Part shown: positions 7,315 to 16,591 of the stretch, piece after piece
How positions within the stretch are numbered: the first letter of the stretch is position 1
Layout: each line of letters begins with the position of its first letter
Origin: Salinibacterium sp. PAMC 21357
GTDB taxonomy: Bacteria; Actinomycetota; Actinomycetes; Actinomycetales; Microbacteriaceae
DNA length: 64,000 nucleotides
NCBI RefSeq assembly: GCF_000247645.1
Contig: NZ_AHWA01000004.1
Span: forward strand, 310,001-374,000
Reading direction: 5' to 3'
Position numbers and translations under genes: made by a program
Notes under the pieces: model-generated
Seen by the model: only the letters and a program-made list of their open reading frames with translations
Databases searched by the model: none
Told to the model about the DNA's origin: nothing

Positions 7315-9157
7315 TGACGCTGCTCTTCTGCTCGCAGCTCAACTGCGCGCACTAGACGATAGTCAACTCCTTCAGTTGTTGCGTGCTCGTGTGGTGCGCA
7401 GCAACTCTGTCAGCGACTTTTTTGACCTTGCGGATGCCCTGCAGCAGACGACATCACTTGAGCGCGTTTTTCGTACCCTTGACCGCCCTACGCTCGCGAC
7501 TCTGGCGGTCGTTGCGGATACAAATTCGCTTACAGCAGACGAAATTGTTGCCGCGCTTGGGCGCTTTGGAACGGATGTTGTTGCGGTAAAGTCGCGCCTT
7601 GACGTGCTTGTTGGCTACGCACTGCTGATCTTCCGCGATGACCGCTACAGCGCTCCTGACGGCGTGACGGACCATTTGGCGGGGTGGCCGTTCGATGGCC
7701 TTCCCAGCACCGGTGAGCTGCTCGACACGCCTCCACCATCGACGCTCACCTCGGTTGAGCCTTCAGAGCGTGAATCTCTCGACCGCATTGCCGCCGAGAA
7801 TGCGTTTTCGACAACCAATGAGGTTACTGAGCTTCTCAACCAACTGCGCATCTCCCCGGTTCGCGATCTTGCGCGGGGCGGAGTTTCACTGCCTGACTCT
7901 AAGCGGCTGGCCGTGTCGATGACGGTTCCGCTCGAGAAAATCGCCGGTCTCGTCGATATTGCTGAGCGTGCAGGTCTCGTGGCCACGACGGATGCCCAAT
8001 GGATGCCCACGGCTGACGCCACAGAGTGGATGGCGCGCTCCGCAGACGAACGCTGGTTGCACCTTGCTGTGGCCTGGCATGACGGCGTCCCTGACGACAT
8101 CCGCACCATCTTGTCTGACCGCACTCACAGCTTTTGGGGTGACGGGGTTGAAGACTATGTTCGTTGGCTGTTTCCGGCGGGCGTTGACTGGATGCTCGAA
8201 AAGTTGCGTCGCTATAGTCGCGATGCGCAATTGCTTGGAGTGACCGCTGAACGGCTGCCGAGCAGTGCAGGGATTGCACTTCTCACTAGCACTCCGGCGG
8301 AAGCGGCCGCGGCGATGGCTTCGCAGTTTCCCCGGGAAGTGCACCACGTTTATGTGCAGCCCGATCTGACAATCATTTCGCCCGGACCCTTGGCACCTCA
8401 ATTGGATGCTCGCCTGCGGGTTATTGCCGATGTTGAAACGCGAGCTCTGGCATCCACCTATCGCATCTCGCCGTCGAGTCTTCATCATGCGATGACGCTC
8501 GGGGAAACCCTCGAGGGTATGCGCGAGTTTTTGACCGAGATTTCGCTGACCGGGGTTCCGCAGCCGGTTCAATATTTGTTGGCTGAGGCAGCATCGCGGC
8601 ACGGGTTGGTGCGAGTTGGTTTGCACGGCGCGGTTGGCAGCTACATCACGTCACCCGACTCTCTTCTGTTGCAGTCGATCGCCGTCGACCCCAACTTTGG
8701 TCCGTTTGGGCTGCGTCATGAGGCCGATCGTTTGGTTTCTCGGTTTGGTGTTGAGCAACTATTTTGGGCGCTCAGCGATGCCCGGTACCCTGTTGCGGCC
8801 GAAGATCGAGACGGCAAAATCTTGTCCCTGCGTCGCGACCAGGTGAGCGAGGCCCACCCGTATGAGCCAGAGGATGCTCAGCCTGAGCAATTGCTGGCGA
8901 AGCTTCGCGCCGGTCAGGGCGGGGCCACCGGCGATGAAGATCAGGCGTGGCTTTCACGACAAATCGAGGTCGCTATTCGCAACAAACTGTTGCTGAAAGT
9001 GACGGTGAAAATGCCTGATGGTCGCGAGGTCATTTACACCCTTGAACCGTCGACAGTGGCTGCTGGCCGGATGCGCGGCCTTGACCGTGCGGCCGACATC
9101 GAACGCACTCTGCCGCTAAAGAGCATCATCGGGGTCGAGGCAACGACTGAACGCTAA
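7301..9157 (+). CDS. helicase-associated (XPB N-terminal-like) protein
   Basis: The ATG at 7301 gives 618 residues; a GTG four codons earlier is possible. The N-terminal half is helical and opens with LLLAAQLRALDDSQLLQLLR. The C-terminal third includes PREVHHVYVQPDLTIISPGP and VEQLFWALSDARYPVAAEDR, resembling the N-terminal accessory region of eukaryotic XPB/Ssl2. It ends in a small beta domain (KVTVKMPDGREVIYTLEPST) of WYL-like appearance. It carries no ATPase motifs of its own. It lies 24 bp before the XPB helicase gene, an arrangement also found in Mycobacterium. It probably works with that helicase in DNA repair; this is inferred from position. Confidence 0.8.
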   Translation: MATISDAALLLAAQLRALDDSQLLQLLRARVVRSNSVSDFFDLADALQQTTSLERVFRTLDRPTLATLAVVADTNSLTADEIVAALGRFGTDVVAVKSRLDVLVGYALLIFRDDRYSAPDGVTDHLAGWPFDGLPSTGELLDTPPPSTLTSVEPSERESLDRIAAENAFSTTNEVTELLNQLRISPVRDLARGGVSLPDSKRLAVSMTVPLEKIAGLVDIAERAGLVATTDAQWMPTADATEWMARSADERWLHLAVAWHDGVPDDIRTILSDRTHSFWGDGVEDYVRWLFPAGVDWMLEKLRRYSRDAQLLGVTAERLPSSAGIALLTSTPAEAAAAMASQFPREVHHVYVQPDLTIISPGPLAPQLDARLRVIADVETRALASTYRISPSSLHHAMTLGETLEGMREFLTEISLTGVPQPVQYLLAEAASRHGLVRVGLHGAVGSYITSPDSLLLQSIAVDPNFGPFGLRHEADRLVSRFGVEQLFWALSDARYPVAAEDRDGKILSLRRDQVSEAHPYEPEDAQPEQLLAKLRAGQGGATGDEDQAWLSRQIEVAIRNKLLLKVTVKMPDGREVIYTLEPSTVAAGRMRGLDRAADIERTLPLKSIIGVEATTER

Positions 9158-9181
9158 GCATCCGGGCGTAGGCTAGGTCGG

Positions 9182-10828
9182 ATGAACGCAGCTCCCGACG
9201 GACCTCTGATCGTGCAGTCTGACCGCACGGTTCTGTTAGAGGTCGCGCACCCCCTTGCCGAAGACGCGCGCCATGACTTGGCCGTGTTCGCTGAGCTGGA
9301 ACGCGCCCCCGAGCACATCCACACGTACCGCATCACTCGGTTGGGGCTGTGGAATGCTCGCGCGGCCGGACACGACGCTGCTGCGATGCTTGAAACGCTC
9401 GAGAAGTATTCGAAGTTTCCGATTCCGCAGAGCGTCAGCGTTGATATCGCAGAAACTGTTGGCCGCTACGGTCGACTGGTTATCAATCGTGATGCTGATG
9501 GCGCGCTGACTCTCACTGCCACAGATCCGGCAGTGTTGCGAGAGATCACGCGCGGCAAGAAGGTGGCAAGTCTGCTTTTTGAGCGTCGCGGCGAGCACAC
9601 GTTTGTGGTGCAGGCGTGGGCTCGTGGACAACTCAAGCAAGAGTTGTTGAAGCTCGGTTGGCCGGCCGAAGATAATGCTGGTTACACCCCGGGCACGCCG
9701 CATGAGATGGAGTTGGATGCTTCGGGCTGGGGCCTTCGCGAGTACCAGCAGCACGCCATCGACAATTTCTTCCACCACGGTTCTGGCGTTGTCGTGCTGC
9801 CCTGTGGTGCAGGCAAGACCCTCGTCGGTTTGGGCGCGATGGCTCAAAGCAAGACCACAACCCTGATTTTGGTGACGAATACGGTCTCTGCCCGTCAGTG
9901 GCGTGCCGAGATTTTGAAGCGCACCACCCTGACCGAAGAAGAAGTCGGAGAGTATTCGGGGCAGACAAAAGAGATCTTGCCGGTCACGATCGCGACCTAC
10001 CAAATTCTTACGGCCAAGCGAAAAGGCGAATACGCTCACTTGTCGCTGCTGGATGCTCTCGACTGGGGCCTTGTCATTTATGACGAGGTGCACTTGCTGC
10101 CAGCTCCCGTCTTCAAGCTCACCGCCGACCTGCAAGCACGCCGTCGTCTCGGGCTCACGGCAACCCTCGTTCGTGAAGATGGACGCGAGGGCGATGTCTT
10201 TTCCCTCATCGGCCCCAAACGTTTCGATGCACCGTGGAAAGAGATTGAGGCCCAAGGGTTCATTTCTCCCGCCAGTTGCTACGAGGTTCGTGTCGATCTC
10301 CCCGAAAACCAGCGACTCGAATATGCGGCGTCTGCCGACGACGAACGGTACCGGCTTGCCGCTACCGCACCGGCAAAAATAGAGATTGTGCGCGCGCTCG
10401 TCAAGAAGCACGAGGGCGAACGCATCCTTGTTATCGGGCAATACCTCGACCAAATCGATGACCTTGCCGAGAAACTGAATGCTCCGAAGCTGACCGGTGC
10501 GACGCCGGTCGCTGAGCGCGAGCGGCTCTATCAAGAGTTCCGCGAGGGGATCACCAAGATATTGGTGGTCTCCAAGGTCGCCAACTTCTCGGTCGACCTG
10601 CCTGAGGCAACTGTCGCCATCCAGGTCAGCGGATCGTTTGGCTCACGCCAAGAAGAAGCTCAGCGCCTGGGCCGCCTGTTGCGCCCCAAAGAGAGCGGCC
10701 TTCCCGCCAACTTCTACACGCTCGTTGCCCGCGACACTGTTGACCAAGACTTCGCGCAAAACCGTCAACGGTTCCTTGCCGAACAGGGCTACAGCTACAC
10801 GATTCTGGATGCCGCAGACCTGACGTAA
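9182..10828 (+). CDS. XPB/ERCC3-type DNA repair helicase
   Basis: This is a 548-residue superfamily 2 helicase. Residues about 1-180 hold the damage-recognition-like region. Walker A is VVVLPCGAGKTLVGLGAM, the DEAH-type box is YDEVHLLPAP, motif III is LGLTATLVREDG (this also contains the RED residues known from archaeal and human XPB), and motif VI is SRQEEAQRLGRLLRPK. XPB unwinds DNA 3' to 5' and opens damaged duplexes. The length and all motifs are complete. It is cotranscribed with the helicase-associated gene upstream. The repair role is established for the family; in bacteria direct evidence is limited. Confidence 0.93.
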   Translation: MNAAPDGPLIVQSDRTVLLEVAHPLAEDARHDLAVFAELERAPEHIHTYRITRLGLWNARAAGHDAAAMLETLEKYSKFPIPQSVSVDIAETVGRYGRLVINRDADGALTLTATDPAVLREITRGKKVASLLFERRGEHTFVVQAWARGQLKQELLKLGWPAEDNAGYTPGTPHEMELDASGWGLREYQQHAIDNFFHHGSGVVVLPCGAGKTLVGLGAMAQSKTTTLILVTNTVSARQWRAEILKRTTLTEEEVGEYSGQTKEILPVTIATYQILTAKRKGEYAHLSLLDALDWGLVIYDEVHLLPAPVFKLTADLQARRRLGLTATLVREDGREGDVFSLIGPKRFDAPWKEIEAQGFISPASCYEVRVDLPENQRLEYAASADDERYRLAATAPAKIEIVRALVKKHEGERILVIGQYLDQIDDLAEKLNAPKLTGATPVAERERLYQEFREGITKILVVSKVANFSVDLPEATVAIQVSGSFGSRQEEAQRLGRLLRPKESGLPANFYTLVARDTVDQDFAQNRQRFLAEQGYSYTILDAADLT

Positions 10829-10916
10829 CGGGGATTACTTTCCACCTTGCCGTTGCCCTCTCAATTGGGGTGGATGGTCGCTGTCGCGCGGAGCTTGTGG
10901 CCACTAGGATTTGAGA

Positions 10917-11939
10917 GTGAATCACGTTACTGCCCGGATCGCTTCCACCGGCACCTATCTCCCTGAGCGGATCCGCACTACCGCGGAGACTGAAAAACAA
11001 CTGCGAAGCCAGAATCCCACGGTGAAGCTCGCGACCGGGCTCATCCACCGCCTCACCGGCGTTGAGAGCGTTCATCTGCGGCCTGATGGCTGGCAGACTT
11101 CTGACTTGGCGGTCGCTGCTGCCCGCACGGCGCTCGAACATTCACCCGGCCCCATTGATCTCATCATTTTTTCGAGCGCGAGCCAGGATCTCATCGAGCC
11201 GGCCACTAGCCACATCGTGGCTGCGAAACTTGAGATTGATTGCCCAGTAATGGATGTCAAGAACGCTTGCAACAGCGTGCTGAATGGCATGCAGGTGGGT
11301 GCGGCACTGATCGCAACCGGCCAGTACCGGCGCGTTCTCATTGCGAGCGGTGAGACGCCCTCGCTTGGGGTGCGCTGGGATCTCGACAGTCATCAACAAT
11401 TCATCCGCTCGTTTCCGGGTTACACGATGAGCGATGGTGGCGCTGCGGTGATCCTGGAGGCTGTCGAACTCGATCCGGCCGATGACGCCCCTGCAGGCAT
11501 CCTCGATTCGTTGTTCGTCGCCGCGTCGAAGAATTGGTCGGTGGGAACGCTCTCGATCGGGGGCTCGATGAACCCGCGAAATGCCGAGCTCAGCTATTTC
11601 GATATCGATGGCGCTGCCCTTCAACAAGCGTTTCTCGATCTGGGTCCGCAACCGGTGCACGACATCCTCGATCGCAACGGACTCACGTGGGATGACATTG
11701 ACCTAGTCGCCATTCACCAGGTGGCGTTGCCCTACCTTCCCGCCGTATTTGAACGGCTCGGCGTTGTCGAAGATAAAACGGTGATCACCGTCGCCGATCA
11801 CGGCAATCTCGCCTCGGTAACCCTGCCCCTACAACTAGAGGTCGCGCGCGCGACCGGCCAAGTGAAACCTGGGAGTCTTGTGCTCATGATCGGCCTAGCT
11901 GGAGGCATCAGCCTCGGACTAATGTTGGTGCGACTGTGA
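10917..11939 (+). CDS. OleA-like 3-oxoacyl-ACP synthase III
   Basis: The product has 340 residues from GTG 10917, which has AGGA 7 bp upstream. It has a thiolase fold of the FabH/OleA type. The catalytic cysteine is C118 (VKNACNSVLNG), with H267 (AIHQVALPYL) and N297 (DHGNLAS). A glutamate at E94 (DLIEPATSHIV) aligns with the OleA glutamate that acts as base for head-to-head condensation of two acyl-CoAs; E. coli FabH lacks it as far as I recall. It is the first gene of a five-gene operon; the next start overlaps its stop (GTGA). The likely reaction is condensation of fatty acyl chains to a beta-keto acid. A simple KAS III priming role is the main alternative. Confidence 0.8.
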   Translation: MNHVTARIASTGTYLPERIRTTAETEKQLRSQNPTVKLATGLIHRLTGVESVHLRPDGWQTSDLAVAAARTALEHSPGPIDLIIFSSASQDLIEPATSHIVAAKLEIDCPVMDVKNACNSVLNGMQVGAALIATGQYRRVLIASGETPSLGVRWDLDSHQQFIRSFPGYTMSDGGAAVILEAVELDPADDAPAGILDSLFVAASKNWSVGTLSIGGSMNPRNAELSYFDIDGAALQQAFLDLGPQPVHDILDRNGLTWDDIDLVAIHQVALPYLPAVFERLGVVEDKTVITVADHGNLASVTLPLQLEVARATGQVKPGSLVLMIGLAGGISLGLMLVRL

Positions 11940-12718
11940 CCGCCCCTCGCTCTGCCCTTGCCGTGGTCGTACCGGTCTTCAACGAAGCCAAAACGATTGG
12001 GCCAACGCTCGTGGCGCTTCAGGCTCAGAGCGATACCGACTTCGATGTGGTGTTCGTGGACAATACGTCGACGGATGACTCAGCCGACGTCATCCGCGTC
12101 TTCGCCGCAACGCACAACCTCGACCGCTGGCGCGTTGTCGACGAGCCCGTTAAGGGAACGGGCGCGGCAGCAGATACCGGAATGCGCACCGCGATCGCGG
12201 GCGGCGCAACGATCCTCGGTCGCACCGATGCCGACTGCCTCCCCCGGAAAGATTGGACCGCTTCCCTTCGCCGCGCTTTGACGCCACAGAGCGAGGGTGG
12301 TCTCGGCCTCGAGCTGGTCGGCGGCGAACTTGTGCCTCGACACGACGAGGGGTTGTCACTGGCAAAACGGGTGCTGCTGCGCGGCGCCGTTGAATTAGCT
12401 GAAGCCTTTGGCCGTGTTCGCCCCAGTAACCACAACGACGACTATTTGGGGCCGTACATGATGGCCGCTGGCTGTAATGTCGGAATTTCTGCCAAGACCT
12501 ACGAAGCTGCTGGCGGGTTTCCGCGTACCGCAATTGAAGACCTGCACGAAGACCGCGCGCTCGTCAACGCGGTTCGTCGCATCACGGCCTCGTATGCCCG
12601 GCGGCGTGACGTTGTCGTGTTCGGCTCGTCTCGCCGAGTGCAGGCGTGGGGTCTCAAAAACACGTTGCTCTGGTACAAAGATCATGCTTACCGCCCCGAC
12701 CACGTGGACATCCGATGA
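11936..12718 (+). CDS. family 2 glycosyltransferase
   Basis: The protein has 260 residues with a GT-A fold. The start of the nucleotide-binding domain is VVVPVFNEAKTIGPTL, and the metal-binding DxD is D98-A-D100 in LGRTDADCLPRKDW. A later EDLHEDRALV segment matches the usual acidic catalytic region (ED motif). No membrane helix is obvious, so it acts in the cytoplasm or at the membrane face. Its start overlaps the stop of the OleA-like gene, and its stop overlaps the P450 start. It may transfer a sugar to the product of the operon, or act as a polyisoprenol-type transferase. The acceptor cannot be told from sequence. Confidence 0.85.
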   Translation: MTAPRSALAVVVPVFNEAKTIGPTLVALQAQSDTDFDVVFVDNTSTDDSADVIRVFAATHNLDRWRVVDEPVKGTGAAADTGMRTAIAGGATILGRTDADCLPRKDWTASLRRALTPQSEGGLGLELVGGELVPRHDEGLSLAKRVLLRGAVELAEAFGRVRPSNHNDDYLGPYMMAAGCNVGISAKTYEAAGGFPRTAIEDLHEDRALVNAVRRITASYARRRDVVVFGSSRRVQAWGLKNTLLWYKDHAYRPDHVDIR

Positions 12719-13926
12719 CGACCCACACTGCCGCTACCGCGTCACACCCGCTCGCCGCGAAGTGGGAAGAGCGCGTCATGCGCGCGGCCCATCCCGTAAC
12801 ATATCGCCTGCTTCGCTCGGTGCGAGCCCCAGTGCGTCGCCTGCCCGGTATCGGAGTTCTCGTTACTGACGCGACGCTACTGCGGTCGGTGCTCATGAAT
12901 ACGGCGACGTTTACGAAGACGGGCCCGGGAAGCTCCAGCGATCTGTGGACACCCATCCTCGGACCGTCCCTGCTGCTCAATATGGAGGGAGAAGCTCATC
13001 TCACGCTTCGTCGCAAACTTGCGCCGATCTTCGCCCCCTCCTACGTCGATTCGCTCGTCGCAGCGTCCCTTGATACGTCCGCCGCAGAACTCACCGCACG
13101 CCTCCGGTCTGGTGACGCAGTAGACATGGTGACCATCGCGCGATCGTGTGCCAGCACAATGATTTCCCAACTTGTCGGGCTCCCCCCTCGTACCGAGTCG
13201 TCGACGCCAGTATCGGATGTCGAGACCGACATATTCGACCGGGTTTCGTCGATAACCGGTTTCGTTCGGCTCTCTCGCCCGAGTCTCACAGAGCCACAGA
13301 TTGCCTTCGCGCGCGGTGTTGTCGGCGAGTTGACAGCGAATGCGCGTGCTGCCTATGCCAGCGGAGACGAGTCGATGGTGCCCGGGCGGATGCGCGCTCT
13401 AGGGCTCTCAGAAGATGAAGCAATGGGTGCCGTTGCTGCGTTTGTGCTCACGGGCACCGAAACTTTGGTCTCGTACATTCCCCGCCTGGTGGCACTGCTT
13501 GCGGATTCTGGGTGGCTGGCTCGAATCGCTGCCGACCGCAGCCTCATGGAGCCGGCAATCGCCGAGGGCCTTCGGGTGACGACGCCGTCTCCCGTCATGG
13601 TCCGCAGCGCCGCCGCGGACTCCACCATTGGCAGTGTAAAAGTGCGAATGGGAGACCGCATCATTCTGGCCACATTTGCCGCCAATCGTGCCCTCGGGGC
13701 CTTTGATCCCGGGGCGAACCCCTCTGCTGCACTCAAACAGCTGTGGTTTGGTGCCGGCAGTCACTTCTGCCTTGGAGCTCCTCTTGCCATGGCGCAGATT
13801 CGGGTCGTCCTCGAGGCGGTGCTTGACGGAGTCGGCGAGAACGGAAGCCTCATCGTTCAATCACGAACACCGTCGCACCGCGTGCTCATCCCGTCATATT
13901 CCTCTCTCACCGTGAGCGCATCATGA
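12715..13926 (+). CDS. cytochrome P450
   Basis: The product has 403 residues from the ATG at 12715, which overlaps the preceding TGA; an upstream extension would overlap the glycosyltransferase gene by 70 bases and is unlikely. The heme loop is WFGAGSHFCLGAPLAMAQ with Cys352 as thiolate ligand. The ExxR pair is in AEGLRVTTPSP, and the I-helix oxygen-activation motif is AAFVLTGTETL, with Glu where Asp is common. It is a soluble bacterial class P450 needing ferredoxin and reductase, and neither gene is in this window. It probably hydroxylates or desaturates a lipid intermediate made by the same operon. Confidence 0.92.
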   Translation: MTTHTAATASHPLAAKWEERVMRAAHPVTYRLLRSVRAPVRRLPGIGVLVTDATLLRSVLMNTATFTKTGPGSSSDLWTPILGPSLLLNMEGEAHLTLRRKLAPIFAPSYVDSLVAASLDTSAAELTARLRSGDAVDMVTIARSCASTMISQLVGLPPRTESSTPVSDVETDIFDRVSSITGFVRLSRPSLTEPQIAFARGVVGELTANARAAYASGDESMVPGRMRALGLSEDEAMGAVAAFVLTGTETLVSYIPRLVALLADSGWLARIAADRSLMEPAIAEGLRVTTPSPVMVRSAAADSTIGSVKVRMGDRIILATFAANRALGAFDPGANPSAALKQLWFGAGSHFCLGAPLAMAQIRVVLEAVLDGVGENGSLIVQSRTPSHRVLIPSYSSLTVSAS

Positions 13927-15542
13927 CTGAAATGACGCCAGATTCCCCCGCCTCTCCGGACATTTTGGCGGCACTGCTCAGCGCCTGCGACCGCACGCCA
14001 GACGCACCCGCCATGACCCTCGGCCGCCGCACTCTCTCCTACCGTGACCTCCGTGATCGCATTCTCGGCGTCGCACGTTCCCTGACCGACGAGGGCTTCG
14101 TTCCCGGCGATCGCGTGCTGTTCTCGGTACGGCCTGGTCTCGATGGAATCTGTTTAGCGCTCGGAGTCATTGCCGCCGGCGGCACAATCGTGTTCGCCGA
14201 TCCTGGCGCTGGCGAAACAATGTTCCGAGCACGCGCAGGCCTCGCCGCCCCCAAGTGGGTTGCCGCCGAAGCGTTGCTCTATGCGGCATCCGCTGGACCG
14301 CTGTCACGTATTGCGCGGTCGCGGGGCCTTCAACTCCCCGACTACGCGTCGGTCGTACCCGATGCCCGGCACATTTTCGCTGGACCGTGGTTGCCCGGCG
14401 TTCCCCGCGGCGCTATCTCTACGCGACGGCTGCTTCGGACGAGAACAGAGGCAGCAAACGCATCGACGCCTGCGGACTCGCACTCGCACTCGCACTCGCA
14501 GCTTGCCGGGGACGCTGCCGCCGAAGCACTCGTCATTTTCACGAGTGGCACCACCGGCAACCCCAAAGCAGTCGTGCATTCACGTCGCTCCCTTGGCGCT
14601 GGCCTTGACGGATTTGCGCGCCGGGTCGGATTCATCGCCGGCGAACGCCTGCTCACCGACCAGCTCATGGTCGGCATCCCGGCGCTCATCTCGGGGGCGC
14701 ACTGGGAGTTGCCGCCCGCTGGCGCAGATCCCGGAGCAAAGCCGCGTGCCTACCTGCGCCTGTTGCCGCGAGCCGATGTGCTCTTCGCCGTGCCAGCAGC
14801 GCTCGATTCAATTCTCCGGATGTTGGAGACTCGCCCCGCGCAAACACCAAATTTGCGAGCACTCCTGGTGGGCGGTGCTCCGGTGCTTCGGCCTCTGCTC
14901 AACCGTGCTCGCGCTCAACTTCCGGGCACCTCTATTTCGGCGATTTACGGCATGACCGAAGTCTTGCCCGTGGCTATCGCGGATGCTGACGAGAAGCTGG
15001 CGTGGACTGAACCCGGCGATTTCGTGGGCGAACTGATGGGCTCGGTAACCGTGCGCATTGATGCGGGGGAACTCATCGTGTCTGGCCCCGGCATCGCGCT
15101 TGCCTACCTCGGACAACCACCGCTCACGGAACTGCGCACCGGCGATCTTGCGCGCGTTGAAGGCAACAGGCTCATTCTGAGCGGCCGCAGCAAAGACATG
15201 TTTATTCGGGGAACGACCAATGTCTACCCTGGCCTCTACGAGCCCGTTATCGCTAGTATCCCGGGGGTTGAACAAGCGGCGATGGTTGGCGTTCCCGACG
15301 AGGTTGGCGATGATGCGATTGTGCTCGCAATCGTGCCCGGCCCCGGTTTCGACGAAGAAGCGCTGCGGCGTGCGCTGCCCGGGCTCATCGATGCCGCGGT
15401 GCTGCCCGACCACATCCACGTGCTTGAGGCCCTCCCCACGAGCGGCCGAAACAGCAAGCTCAACCGTGCCGCGTTGACGAAAATTGTGGTGGACGCTCTG
15501 AAATCTCCCGAGACTTCTCGCCGCGCAACGACACCGTCATGA
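13923..15542 (+). CDS. OleC-like AMP-dependent ligase (possible beta-lactone synthetase)
   Basis: This is a 539-residue ANL-superfamily adenylate-forming enzyme. The phosphate loop is VIFTSGTTGNPKAVVHS (about 205-221). Core motifs are YGMTEVLPVA, RTGDLARVEG, SGRSKDMFIRG and a C-terminal lysine region LPTSGRNSKLNRAAL. OleC relatives adenylate beta-hydroxy acids and close a beta-lactone; other ANL members make acyl-CoA. The OleA-like and OleD-like neighbours favour the former. A His-Ser repeat (DSHSHSHSQL) before the P-loop comes from four tandem hexanucleotides. Start and stop overlap both neighbours by 4 bp. Ordinary fatty acyl-CoA ligase remains possible. Confidence 0.8.
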   Translation: MTEMTPDSPASPDILAALLSACDRTPDAPAMTLGRRTLSYRDLRDRILGVARSLTDEGFVPGDRVLFSVRPGLDGICLALGVIAAGGTIVFADPGAGETMFRARAGLAAPKWVAAEALLYAASAGPLSRIARSRGLQLPDYASVVPDARHIFAGPWLPGVPRGAISTRRLLRTRTEAANASTPADSHSHSHSQLAGDAAAEALVIFTSGTTGNPKAVVHSRRSLGAGLDGFARRVGFIAGERLLTDQLMVGIPALISGAHWELPPAGADPGAKPRAYLRLLPRADVLFAVPAALDSILRMLETRPAQTPNLRALLVGGAPVLRPLLNRARAQLPGTSISAIYGMTEVLPVAIADADEKLAWTEPGDFVGELMGSVTVRIDAGELIVSGPGIALAYLGQPPLTELRTGDLARVEGNRLILSGRSKDMFIRGTTNVYPGLYEPVIASIPGVEQAAMVGVPDEVGDDAIVLAIVPGPGFDEEALRRALPGLIDAAVLPDHIHVLEALPTSGRNSKLNRAALTKIVVDALKSPETSRRATTPS

Positions 15543-16474
15543 AAGTTGCCGTCACCGGAGCGAGCGGATTCGTCGGCGGCGCTATCGCCACCGCTCTCAC
15601 CGCCCGTGGGCACGACGTCCTCGGCTTTGGGCGAAGCACCAACGGGTGGAGCGGTCGCTACGAACGCTGGGATCTGACCTCCGGGGTGCGTGCACCCGAG
15701 GCGACCGCAAACCCTAACTGGCAGGCTGACGCCGTCATCCACTGCGCCGCCCTCGCGGACGATTGGGCCAGCCGCGAACAGGCATTTCGCGTCAACGTCA
15801 GCGGCACCCGCACCGTCGTGGAGAGCTTTCCGGATGCACGCATCATCCATATTTCTTCGTCGAGCGTGTACGACGCCTTCACCCCAACGGTGCACGCCAC
15901 CGAAGATGCGGCGCCCCCGACCACTTGGCTCAGCACTTATTCCGAGTCGAAGGCTGCAGCAGAGCTCGAGGTCGGGTCCGCTGCCGTCATCCTGCGCCCT
16001 CACGCGGTTTATGGGCCAGGCGACACCACCCTTCTTCCTCGCATCCTCGCCGGCTTTCGCGGGCGACGACTCATACTGCCCGCGGGCGCCGCGATGCTCC
16101 ACACGCTCACCCACATCGACAATCTCGTTGACGCAGCCGAACTGTCGCTCACCGGCTCGCCTGGCATTTACAACATTGGCGATGACGGCGACGTGTTGCT
16201 CTCAGAGATACTCACCGAACTGCTCGCTAAGCAGGGCCGGGCGGATGTCGCGCTCGCAAGCATCCCGTACTCCGTCGCGTGGGCTGCCGCCGCCACAATC
16301 GAGCGCCTGTACTCGGCGACCGGGCGAGGTCCTGGCTCCAGACGCGGACCACGGCTCACTCGCTATGCCGTGAGCCAACTCGGCCGCGAGCGCACCCTCG
16401 ATCTCAGCGCCGCACGCCGGGAGCTCGGTTATTCCCCCCGCGCGACCACACTCGAGGGTTGCGAAGACTGGTAA
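15539..16474 (+). CDS. OleD-like NAD(P)-dependent reductase (extended SDR)
   Basis: This is a 311-residue extended short-chain dehydrogenase. The Rossmann motif is VTGASGFVGGAIATAL (G7-x-x-G-x-x-G). The active-site pair Y134-x-x-x-K138 is in STYSESKAAAE, preceded by the serines of IIHISSSSVYD. The C-terminal substrate domain includes PHAVYGPGDTTLLPRIL. This combination is that of the 3-beta-hydroxysteroid dehydrogenase/OleD branch, where OleD reduces a 2-alkyl-3-keto acid to the 3-hydroxy acid. It is the last gene of the operon and overlaps the ligase stop (ATGA). At 311 residues it is slightly shorter than typical OleD. UDP-sugar epimerase is the main alternative. Confidence 0.82.
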   Translation: MKVAVTGASGFVGGAIATALTARGHDVLGFGRSTNGWSGRYERWDLTSGVRAPEATANPNWQADAVIHCAALADDWASREQAFRVNVSGTRTVVESFPDARIIHISSSSVYDAFTPTVHATEDAAPPTTWLSTYSESKAAAELEVGSAAVILRPHAVYGPGDTTLLPRILAGFRGRRLILPAGAAMLHTLTHIDNLVDAAELSLTGSPGIYNIGDDGDVLLSEILTELLAKQGRADVALASIPYSVAWAAAATIERLYSATGRGPGSRRGPRLTRYAVSQLGRERTLDLSAARRELGYSPRATTLEGCEDW

Positions 16475-16591
16475 TTACTGCGCCGCGGGTCGCGCCCCAA
16501 TCTCGCTCCCCTCTGTCCGCACTACGAACTCCGCACCCCCGCTAAGGCGGTAGGAAAGAGACACGGATTCCCCGCGCATCCGGTACCCGCT

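Noticed and set aside
9236-10534. 432-codon minus-strand ORF
   Set aside because: It lies fully opposite the XPB helicase, which has all its motifs; the minus frame has none.
15236-16114. 292-codon minus-strand ORF
   Set aside because: It lies opposite the ligase and SDR genes of the biosynthetic operon and has no domain.
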